A stretch of DNA of 64,000 nt from positions 248,001 to 312,000 of the forward strand of contig NZ_LGKG01000112.1 in NCBI RefSeq assembly GCF_001294335.1, written 5' to 3'. The stretch's first letter is position 1. Every line of letters begins with the position of its first letter. The position numbers and the translations under genes are program-made. The notes beneath the pieces are model-generated. The model saw nothing but the letters and a program-made list of their open reading frames with translations, had not been told where the DNA came from and ran no database searches. Below are positions 7,633-14,311 of the stretch, piece after piece. Source of the stretch: Streptomyces chattanoogensis. Lineage in GTDB: Bacteria > Actinomycetota > Actinomycetes > Streptomycetales > Streptomycetaceae.

Positions 7633-8009
7633 GCGGCGGCTCCCTGGTAAGCGGTAGCAGTAGCGGTGCGGTGGTGCGGTGGCCCGGTACGGGCCGGGCC
7701 GGCCCTTCCTCGGCTCGGGCGGTACCGCGAGTCGGCCGGTGCCGCCCCCGAGTCCGGTGATATCGCGATCTGTTGACTGCCGTCACGAACACGTTACGCT
7801 GACGAAGGGCCGTACGGCAGTCCCCCAGCGCCTCCTGAGCACCTTCCGAGCCCAGTCGACACGTACGTGAGCAGTCCCACGCACTCCCGCGCACTCCCGA
7901 AGCCGTCCGTTGACCGGCCACCGCCCGGTTCCCTCACCAGCTCTCCACAGTCGCCCATCCCTCCCCCGGCCGCTTGTCGGCCGCCTCGCCGTCAGGGGGC
8001 GCATCCGCC
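7633..8009. other. Divergent control region of the aromatic-CoA genes
   Basis: 377 bp between the acyl-CoA dehydrogenase (-) and CoA ligase (+) genes. It contains a promoter-like TTGACT-N16-TACGCT (7773-7800) and CGTCACG/CGTTACG repeats at 7781-7798. No gene is supported. Confidence 0.6.
7773..7800 (+). promoter_or_regulatory. Candidate promoter with embedded operator for CoA ligase
   Basis: TTGACT at 7773-7778, 16-nt spacer, TACGCT at 7795-7800. Inside it lie CGTCACG (7781-7787) and CGTTACG (7792-7798), which together make the imperfect palindrome GTCACG-AACA-CGTTAC. Related CGTTAC and CGTCACG elements recur at 17487-17502, upstream of the enoyl-CoA hydratase operon, suggesting one regulator (PaaX-type or a TetR) for both. 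Confidence 0.45.
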
Positions 8010-9632
8010 ATGGAGCTACGGCCCTCGGCCCATGCCGACACGTTCGCGCGCGACCGGCTGCCGCCCCGCGAGCAGTGGCCGCACCTCACCGATCTGGGCT
8101 ATCCCGACCGGATGAACTGCGGCGCCGAGCTGCTGGACGCCACCGTCGGGCGGCTGGGGCCCGACCGGCCCGCGTTCCGCGATGCGGGCGGGGTGGTGTG
8201 GACGTACGGTCAGCTGCAGGAGCAGGTCGATGCGATCGCGCACGTCCTGACCGGGCAGCTGGGGGTGCTGCCCGGCAACCGGGTACTGCTGCGCGGCCCG
8301 ACCACGCCATGGCTGGCCGCCTGCTGGCTGGCCGTCATGAAGGCGGGTGCGGTGGCGGTGACCGTCCTGGCCACCCAACGCCCGGAGGAACTGGCCACGA
8401 TCGGCCGGCTCGCGCAGGTGCGGCACGCGCTGTGCGATATCCGGTCCGTGGACGACCTGGTCCGGGCCGAGGTCCCGGAGCTGCGGATCACGACGTACGG
8501 CGGGGACACCCCGGGCGACCTCCAGCGGCTCGCCAAGCCCGGCGCCGGGCCGTACGAGGCCGTCGCGACCGCCGCCGACGATGTCGCGCTGATCGCCTTC
8601 ACCTCGGGCACCACCGGCCGTCCCAAGGGCTGTCTGCACTTCCACCGGGATGTGCTGGCGATCGCCGACACCTTCTCGGCGCAGGTGCTGCGCCCGAGGC
8701 CGGACGACATCTTCGCGGGCAGCCCGCCGCTCGGCTTCACCTTCGGCCTCGGCGGCCTGGTCGTCTTCCCGCTGCGGGCCGGCGCCTCGGCGTTCCTGGC
8801 CGACTGGCGCGGGCCGGAAGGGCTGCTCGCCGATATCGCGGCGCACCGGATATCGGTCCTGTTCACCGCGCCCACCGCCTACCGGGCGATGCTGCCCCGG
8901 CTCGCCGGGCACGACGTCTCCACGCTGCGCCGCTGTGTGGCGGCCGGCGAGAATCTGCCCGCCGCGACCTGGCAGTCCTGGTACGAGGCGACCGGCCTGC
9001 GGATCATCAACGGCATCGGGGCCACGGAGCTGCTGCACATCTTCATCTCCGCCGCCGACGACGCGGTCCGGCCGGGCACCACCGGGCTGCCGGTGCCGGG
9101 TTTCGAGGCGCGGGTGGTGGGCGCGGACGGGGCGCCCGTACCGGACGGCGAACCAGGACTGCTGGCGGTGCGGGGCCCGACCGGGTGCCGCTATCTTGCC
9201 GACGCCCGCCAGACCGCGTACGTACAAGGCGGCTGGAACCTCACCGGCGATACGTACGTCCGGGAACCCGACGGCTACTTCCGCTATGTCGCCCGCGCGG
9301 ACGACATGATCATCTCGGCCGGGTACAACATCGCCGGGCCGGAGGTGGAGGAAGCGCTGCTGCGGCATCCGGATGTGACGGAGGCGGCGGTGGTCGGACG
9401 CCCCGACGGGGAGCGCGGGACGGTGGTGGTCGCGCATGTGGTGCTGCGCGAGGGAGTTCCCCAGGGGGAGGAGACCGTCGCGGCGCTACGCGCCTTCACC
9501 AAGTCCCGTATCGCGCCGTACAAATGCCCGCGCGACATCGTCTTCCACGCCTCTCTGCCGCGCACCCCCACCGGCAAGCTCCAACGCTTCCGCCTGCGCG
9601 GTCCGGCTTCCGAAGGACCCGATCTACAGTGA
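8010..9632 (+). CDS. Aromatic acid-CoA ligase (2-aminobenzoate/benzoate-CoA ligase type)
   Basis: 540 residues from ATG 8010 (RBS AGGGGG at 7995-8000). ANL adenylate-forming enzyme: P-loop FTSGTTGRPKGCLHFHRD (about 205-222), NGIGATELLHIF, acyl-binding region, and C-terminal lysine in TPTGKLQRF (about 524). The early PPREQWPHLTDLGYPDRMNCGAELLD segment and the CLHFHRDVL context are characteristic of benzoate- and 2-aminobenzoate-CoA ligases rather than fatty acyl or 4-coumarate ligases. It forms the aryl-CoA thioester from acid, ATP and CoA in the cytosol. Context with a 2-aminobenzoyl-CoA monooxygenase-like fusion makes anthranilate the favoured substrate; benzoate or salicylate are alternatives. 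Confidence 0.88.
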   Translation: MELRPSAHADTFARDRLPPREQWPHLTDLGYPDRMNCGAELLDATVGRLGPDRPAFRDAGGVVWTYGQLQEQVDAIAHVLTGQLGVLPGNRVLLRGPTTPWLAACWLAVMKAGAVAVTVLATQRPEELATIGRLAQVRHALCDIRSVDDLVRAEVPELRITTYGGDTPGDLQRLAKPGAGPYEAVATAADDVALIAFTSGTTGRPKGCLHFHRDVLAIADTFSAQVLRPRPDDIFAGSPPLGFTFGLGGLVVFPLRAGASAFLADWRGPEGLLADIAAHRISVLFTAPTAYRAMLPRLAGHDVSTLRRCVAAGENLPAATWQSWYEATGLRIINGIGATELLHIFISAADDAVRPGTTGLPVPGFEARVVGADGAPVPDGEPGLLAVRGPTGCRYLADARQTAYVQGGWNLTGDTYVREPDGYFRYVARADDMIISAGYNIAGPEVEEALLRHPDVTEAAVVGRPDGERGTVVVAHVVLREGVPQGEETVAALRAFTKSRIAPYKCPRDIVFHASLPRTPTGKLQRFRLRGPASEGPDLQ

Positions 9633-9636
9633 TCCG

Positions 9637-10476
9637 GTGAGCGACCAGCAATCCCACACCCCACGGTCCTTGATCGTCACCTTCTACGGCGCCTACGGGC
9701 GCGGCGGGCCCGGCTTCGACGGCATCGACGGGCCGGTGCCGGTCGCCGCCCTGATCCGGCTGCTGGGGGTGCTCGGCGTGGATCCGCCGTCGGTGCGCTC
9801 GGCCGTCTCCCGGCTCAAGCGCCGCGGACTGCTCGTCGCGGACCGTACGGCCTCCGGGGCGGCGGCGTACGGTCTGTCCGGCGCCGCCCACCAGCTGCTG
9901 GAGGACGGCGACCGGCGGATCTACGGGCGGCCCGCGGCGCGGCTGTCCGACGGCTGGGTGCTGGCCGTCTTCTCGGTTCCCGAGGAGGAGCGCAGCAAAC
10001 GCCATCTGCTGCGTTCCCGGCTGGCCCGGCTCGGCTTCGGCACCGCCGCGCCGGGCGTGTGGATCGCGCCCGCACACCTCTGCGAGGAGGCCCGGCACAC
10101 CCTGGAGCGGCTGCAACTCGCCTCGTACGTCGATCTGTTCACCGGTACACATGCGGGTTTCGAGCCCACGGTGCGGTCGGTGGCCAGGTGGTGGGATCTG
10201 GACGCCATCGCCGCGCAGCACCGCGCCTTCCTGGACGTCCATGAGCCGGTGCTCCGGCGGTGGTCGCGGCGGCGCACGGTGGCCCCGGAGGCGGCGTACC
10301 GCGACTATCTGGCGGCGCTGGACGCCTGGCGCCGGCTGCCGTACGCGGATCCCGGACTGCCCTCTCCCCTCCTGCCCGAGGACTGGCCGGGCGGGCGCGC
10401 GGCCGACGTGTTCGGCCGACTGCACGCCAAGCTCCGGGCGGCAGGCGCCCGTTACGCGCGCGAGGTGGCGGCCTGA
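9637..10476 (+). CDS. PaaX family transcriptional repressor
   Basis: 279 residues from GTG 9637, 4 bp after the ligase stop, so translationally coupled to it. Organisation as in PaaX: an N-terminal winged helix (about 10-85; RSLIVTFYGAYGR, PSVRSAVSRLKRRGLL), a central Cas2-like domain (about 100-190; VLAVFSVPEEERSKRHLLRSRLARLGFG) and a C-terminal helical domain (about 195-270; RDYLAALDAWRRLPYADPGLP). PaaX proteins repress phenylacetate catabolism and are released by phenylacetyl-CoA, so aryl-CoA thioesters are the expected ligands. Here it probably senses the CoA product of the neighbouring ligase. Confidence 0.92.
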   Translation: MSDQQSHTPRSLIVTFYGAYGRGGPGFDGIDGPVPVAALIRLLGVLGVDPPSVRSAVSRLKRRGLLVADRTASGAAAYGLSGAAHQLLEDGDRRIYGRPAARLSDGWVLAVFSVPEEERSKRHLLRSRLARLGFGTAAPGVWIAPAHLCEEARHTLERLQLASYVDLFTGTHAGFEPTVRSVARWWDLDAIAAQHRAFLDVHEPVLRRWSRRRTVAPEAAYRDYLAALDAWRRLPYADPGLPSPLLPEDWPGGRAADVFGRLHAKLRAAGARYAREVAA

Positions 10477-10488
10477 TGCATCAGGGTG

Positions 10489-11256
10489 TCAGCGACGGCG
10501 CGGCGGTCCCGCCATCGCGGCGGCCGAACGCGGCCGGGCGGCGGCGATCACGGAGACCACTTCCTTGAAGGAGCTGCACATCCGGGTGCCGGCGACCCCA
10601 GCCAGCTCGCCGAACTTCCCGACGCCGTAGGTGACCGCGACCGGCTCCATGCGTGCGGTGACCGCCATCCGCATGTCCCCCACGGTGTCCCCCACATACG
10701 CGCTCTCCCAGGCCGCGACCCCCAGCCGGCCGGCCGCCCGCAGCACCATCTCCGGGTGCGGCTTGCCGCGGCGGACCATGTCCTGCCCGATGACCGGGCC
10801 GACCAGGTCGCGGATGCCCATGACGTCGAGCAGCGCCTCGGCGCTGCGGGTGGTCTTGGACGTGGCGACGGCCAGCTCGACGCCGTGGGCACGCAGCGCG
10901 GACAGCCCCGCCGTGACCCCGGGGAAGAGCAGCTGCGGGCCCTGGCACAGGACTTCGTAGGAGAACAGCTCGCGGTAGCGGCTGATGGCGGCCTGCACCC
11001 GGCCGTCGTCCTCGGGCCTGCCCAGCAGCCGGCCGAAGGCGGGGCCCGGCGGCTTGCCGATGGCAGCGGCAGCCTGCCGGGCGGTCACCGAACATCCCTG
11101 CTCCGACGCCACCTTGACCAGCAGTTTGCTGATCGCGGGGAGGGTGTTGGCCAGCGTGCCGTCGAGATCGAAGACAGCGGCCCTGATCGTCTCGCCGCCG
11201 GCGGTCCTCCGCATGCCTCTGACGGGACGTTCGCGGAGTTCCGTTGATACACGCAT
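10489..11256 (-). CDS. HAD superfamily phosphatase (phosphoglycolate phosphatase-like)
   Basis: 255 residues from ATG 11256, preceded by GGAAAGG. HAD motifs: I, DLDGTLANT (about 29-37), with the nucleophile Asp and the acid-base Asp two residues later; II, VATSKT; III, the K of RGKPHPEM; IV, VGDTVGDMRMA. The C1-type helical cap between motifs I and II is present. It dephosphorylates a small phosphoester; the GKPHPE signature points to the phosphoglycolate phosphatase/beta-phosphoglucomutase branch, but the substrate cannot be assigned. Convergent with paaX (12-bp gap). Its 5' leader contains a 9-bp hairpin at 11372-11397. Confidence 0.87.
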   Translation of the reverse strand: MRVSTELRERPVRGMRRTAGGETIRAAVFDLDGTLANTLPAISKLLVKVASEQGCSVTARQAAAAIGKPPGPAFGRLLGRPEDDGRVQAAISRYRELFSYEVLCQGPQLLFPGVTAGLSALRAHGVELAVATSKTTRSAEALLDVMGIRDLVGPVIGQDMVRRGKPHPEMVLRAAGRLGVAAWESAYVGDTVGDMRMAVTARMEPVAVTYGVGKFGELAGVAGTRMCSSFKEVVSVIAAARPRSAAAMAGPPRRR

Positions 11257-11371
11257 GGCTGGAGACCTTTCCGGGTTCCGGTGGATGCAGTGGCTCGGGT
11301 GACGTGCTGGCTCGGCTGTTTCGAACGGCCTGCGGTCGGCGGCGGACGGGGGCTGGGGCGGTCTCACCATG

Positions 11372-11397
11372 ACGTACCGCTGTCCCCGGCGGTACGT
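11372..11397 (-). promoter_or_regulatory. 9-bp stem-loop in leader of HAD gene
   Basis: ACGTACCGC (11372-11380) and GCGGTACGT (11389-11397) are exact reverse complements around an 8-nt loop, about 116 nt upstream of the HAD start. It could be an attenuator, an RNA-stability element or a protein-binding site. Confidence 0.35.
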
Positions 11398-11637
11398 GAC
11401 AGTCCAAGGCGGCTCAACGGAAGGAGATCGTCCCGTTTATCGCCTCAGGAGATTTAAAAACCGTCCGCGCTGTTTGTCAATGTGCCCCTGACGCGGCGCC
11501 GGGGTCGACATCGTCACCGCTCAACCCCCAAACTGTCAGGCGTACGGCGCCCCGTGCGCGGCCCGGTGCGGGCGCTCGACTCAGGGGACACTTCGCGCCG
11601 CGGCAGGCAGTTCCGGCCAATCCCCGGGAAAAGACAG

Positions 11638-11653
11638 AACCGTATGGTCGGTT
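11638..11653. promoter_or_regulatory. ARE-like inverted repeat AACCG-TATGGT-CGGTT
   Basis: Perfect 5-bp arms with a 6-nt spacer, followed by a T-run (11652-11658). The tatggtcggtttttt string strongly resembles autoregulatory elements bound by gamma-butyrolactone receptor-type regulators. It lies 53 bp upstream of such a gene, so autoregulation is likely. Confidence 0.55.
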
Positions 11654-11705
11654 TTTTTGTAGGCTACAGCCAGCTTGCAGCCGTACTAGAGACGGGACGG
11701 ACACC

Positions 11706-12491
11706 GTGCCCACGCAGCATCGCGCCATCCAGAGCCGCCAGGCGCTCATCCGCTCGGCCGCAGAGACCTTCCTGGAGAAGGGAGTGCCCGCCGCGGGCAT
11801 GGTCGAAGTCAGCCGGCGCGCCCGCCTGAGCAAGGGCGCCCTCTACTTCCACTTCACATCCAAGGACGACCTCACCCTCGCCGTCCACGACAGCGCGCTC
11901 GCCACCCTGCAGGAGGTCGAGAGCGCCCTCGCCCGCTCCTCAAAGCCGCTGGTCGCCGCGGTACGCGACTTCGCCGTGGAGCTTTTCGAGCGGGTGCAGT
12001 CGGACCCCGTGCTGCGTGCCGGGCTGCGGCTGCGGCCGGACACCGTCCCGGGGCTGGGCATCCATGCCCTGGAGCACCGGTGGTACGGGCTCTTCCTCGA
12101 CAAGGCGAGGGCGGGCGGGGCGTACGGCGCCGCCTACGACGGCGACGAGACGGACGGCGCACCGGCGGCCGACGGTGAACCGCACCGCACCGCACGGCTG
12201 TTGACGACGGTCGTGGCCGGGCTGCTGCACCTCGGCGCGGAGGACCGCGCGTGGTGGGACAGGGAAGCCGTCATCGGGCTGTGGGACCGGCTCGCGGTCA
12301 TGCCGGGCGGGGGTGAGCCGGCCCGCGGTCACATCCCCGCGCCCGGCCCGGACCCGGCCCCGGCGCAGCCGTCCGGTGCCGCTGCGCCGGGTGCCGGCCG
12401 GCACCCGGAGGTCACCACCCACTCGGGCGTCACGGACCGGCCCGGTCTCACAACTCAACCAGCACGGATCCGGTGTGACGCCCCTGGGTGA
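11706..12491 (+). CDS. TetR family regulator, gamma-butyrolactone receptor-like (1)
   Basis: 261 residues from GTG 11706. The N-terminal HTH carries the butyrolactone-receptor signature SKGALYFHFTSKDDL (about 42-56); the ligand domain follows, with W126 near the position of the ligand-contacting tryptophan of ArpA/ScbR. The last 60 residues are a Pro/Ala/Gly-rich tail that extends beyond the usual 210-230 residues and overlaps the convergent oxidoreductase gene by 44 bp. Such proteins repress antibiotic or morphology genes until a butyrolactone or antibiotic ligand binds. No AfsA-type synthase is encoded nearby, so it may be a pseudo-receptor. Confidence 0.9.
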   Translation: MPTQHRAIQSRQALIRSAAETFLEKGVPAAGMVEVSRRARLSKGALYFHFTSKDDLTLAVHDSALATLQEVESALARSSKPLVAAVRDFAVELFERVQSDPVLRAGLRLRPDTVPGLGIHALEHRWYGLFLDKARAGGAYGAAYDGDETDGAPAADGEPHRTARLLTTVVAGLLHLGAEDRAWWDREAVIGLWDRLAVMPGGGEPARGHIPAPGPDPAPAQPSGAAAPGAGRHPEVTTHSGVTDRPGLTTQPARIRCDAPG

Positions 12492-13467
12492 GCTCGCACA
12501 GGGCGCGCGGCGCCTGCGCGATACCCCGCAGGAGGGCGTGCGGGAAGACCAGCGAGCCGTCCCGCAGACCCTTGCCGAATTCCCGGGTCCACTCCTCGGC
12601 GAGGTCCGGGTGGGCATACCGCCCGAAGCCGCGCAGCGTGACCCGGCGGGTGATGATCAGCCCCGCGTCCAGACCGGCCGGGGAGGTGATGGAGCCGTCC
12701 CCGCCCAACTGCGTGGACAGGGCGCCGACCAGCGCGAAGCGGGCATCGGGGCGGGCCAGCTCGAGCGCCGCGGTGAGCTGTTCGCCGGCCACGGTGTCCA
12801 GCAGGACGTCGATGCCGTCCGGGGCCGCCCGGCGCAGCTGGTGTTCGATGGGGCCCGCGCCGCGCACGACGGTGTCGTCGTAACCCAGCTCGGCGCGCAG
12901 CCGGACGGCCTTGCGCTCGGAACTGGTACTGCCGATGACCCGGCCGGCCCCCAGCCGGCGCGCGATCTGGCCGGCCATGCTGCCCACGCCGCCCGCCGCG
13001 CCGGTGACGAACACGGTGTCCCCCGGCCTGATCCCGGCCGCCCGGCGCAGCGCGCCCCAGGCGGTGGCGCCCTGCGACAGATGCGCGGCCGGCATCGGCA
13101 GCGCATCCGGTTCGATGCGCTTTAGCACAGATTCCTCGGCGACCGCGAACTCCCGCCATCCGTACGGGTGATGGACCAGCTCACCCGGGGTGAAGCCGCC
13201 GTCGGGTGCCGCCACGACCTCGCCGACCGCCGCGCCCCACAGTGCCCGGCCGGGTACGAACGACGGCATCGGCAGCTTTACGCCGGTCATCTGCGTCCGC
13301 ATCGCCGCGGTCACCGCCATCAGACGGGTGCGCACCAGGACCTGTCCGGGCCCGGGCTGCGGCACCGGCACCTCGGCGACCAGGAAATGACTGGACGTCA
13401 ACTCCCCTTCGGCGTGTGCGGCGAGCCGCACCTCCCGGTGCATGGCGGGCAGGGCGGTCAGGGACAT
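12448..13467 (-). CDS. NADP-dependent MDR family oxidoreductase (quinone/enone reductase type)
   Basis: 339 residues; ATG 13467 is preceded by AGGAG. Medium-chain dehydrogenase/reductase of the zinc-free PTGR/curcumin-reductase type: an N-terminal GroES-like domain (PQPGPGQVLVRTRLMAVTAAMR), then a Rossmann fold with GAAGGVGSMAGQIARRLGAGRVIGSTSS (glycine-rich loop, about 155-165). It would reduce an alpha,beta-unsaturated carbonyl with NADPH. It sits between two butyrolactone-receptor-like TetR genes, divergent from one and tail-overlapping with the other, so it is a likely target of either regulator; a palindrome at 13550-13568 in the divergent promoter supports this. Confidence 0.87.
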   Translation of the reverse strand: MSLTALPAMHREVRLAAHAEGELTSSHFLVAEVPVPQPGPGQVLVRTRLMAVTAAMRTQMTGVKLPMPSFVPGRALWGAAVGEVVAAPDGGFTPGELVHHPYGWREFAVAEESVLKRIEPDALPMPAAHLSQGATAWGALRRAAGIRPGDTVFVTGAAGGVGSMAGQIARRLGAGRVIGSTSSERKAVRLRAELGYDDTVVRGAGPIEHQLRRAAPDGIDVLLDTVAGEQLTAALELARPDARFALVGALSTQLGGDGSITSPAGLDAGLIITRRVTLRGFGRYAHPDLAEEWTREFGKGLRDGSLVFPHALLRGIAQAPRALCELTQGRHTGSVLVEL

Positions 13468-13549
13468 CGGTCACTCCTAGGGGCGCTCGTGGGGGAACCG
13501 CGGGGATCACTCCGCCGGGCGGCGTCGTGACCCGGTACGGCATGGCCCG

Positions 13550-13568
13550 CTTCCTTATCATGCGGAAG
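13550..13568. promoter_or_regulatory. Inverted repeat CTTCC-N9-GGAAG in divergent promoter
   Basis: Arms at 13550-13554 and 13564-13568 around ttatcatgc. It lies between the oxidoreductase gene (-) and the second receptor-like TetR gene (+), where a receptor of this type would be expected to bind. The similarity to known AREs is only moderate. Confidence 0.4.
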
Positions 13569-13641
13569 GAGCCTGGGCAGCCCGGGGTGAGGGTCTGTGC
13601 TCGGGCACCACAACTCCAGGAGAGCATACGGAGGATGATCA

Positions 13642-14289
13642 GTGGCCAAGCAGGCACGCGCGGTGCGCACCCGGCGCGCCGTCCTCGAAGCAGCGGCCCA
13701 CGTCATCGGCGCACATGGGTACCAGGCGGCCACCATGGCCGAGATCATCCAGCGGGCCGGGGTCACCAAGGGGGCTCTCTACTTCCACTTCACCTCCAAG
13801 GACGCGCTGGCCCGCGCGGTCGTCACGGAGCAGAGCCACCCCTTCCTCCCGCAGGTCAGCGACTCCCGGCTACAGGACGCGATCGACTTCAGCCACCGGG
13901 TGGCGCTGGCGCTGCGCAGCGATGCGCTGTTGCAGGCCGGGACGCGGATCGCGGTGGAGACCACGTTCAGCGAGGACCCGCTGATGCCCTACCGGTCCTG
14001 GACCGACATCATCACCACGATGTTCACGGACGCCCGGGGCAACGGGGAGCTGCTGCACGGCGTGGTGCCGGACCGGGCGGCGGAGTTCTTCGTCGCCGCC
14101 TATATGGGGGTGCAGCTGTTCTCGCGTGCGGCGACCAACCGCGCCGATCTGCCGGAGCGCGTGACGGCGCTGTGGAAGCACACCCTTCCGGGGCTCGCCT
14201 CGCCCGGCGTGCTCAGCCATCTCGACCCGCAGGGCCGCAGTGTGACGGCGGTCGTCCGGGCGCCCGAAGCCCCCTGCGCGAAGGCCTGA
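13642..14289 (+). CDS. TetR family regulator, gamma-butyrolactone receptor-like (2)
   Basis: 215 residues, the canonical receptor length, from GTG 13642 with RBS GGAGG at 13630-13634. The HTH includes TMAEIIQRAGVTKGALYFHFTSK (about 31-53), nearly the family consensus. W120 in PYRSW aligns with the conserved ligand-pocket tryptophan of ArpA-type receptors. Divergent from the MDR oxidoreductase gene and convergent with the flavin hydroxylase fusion. It is closer to true receptors than the first TetR, yet no butyrolactone synthase is in the window. It may regulate the aromatic-CoA operon downstream or a secondary metabolite cluster. Confidence 0.91.
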   Translation: MAKQARAVRTRRAVLEAAAHVIGAHGYQAATMAEIIQRAGVTKGALYFHFTSKDALARAVVTEQSHPFLPQVSDSRLQDAIDFSHRVALALRSDALLQAGTRIAVETTFSEDPLMPYRSWTDIITTMFTDARGNGELLHGVVPDRAAEFFVAAYMGVQLFSRAATNRADLPERVTALWKHTLPGLASPGVLSHLDPQGRSVTAVVRAPEAPCAKA

Positions 14290-14311
14290 GACCGCCCGCG
14301 GTCGCCGACCG

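Larger units (their letters stand above)
11257..11705. other. Divergent region between HAD and TetR genes
   Basis: 449 bp without a supported gene. It contains a 9-bp stem-loop (11372-11397), an AT-rich stretch near 11448-11475 (agatttaaaaacc) likely to be the HAD promoter, and the inverted repeat AACCG-N6-CGGTT at 11638-11653 ahead of the TetR gene. Confidence 0.6.
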
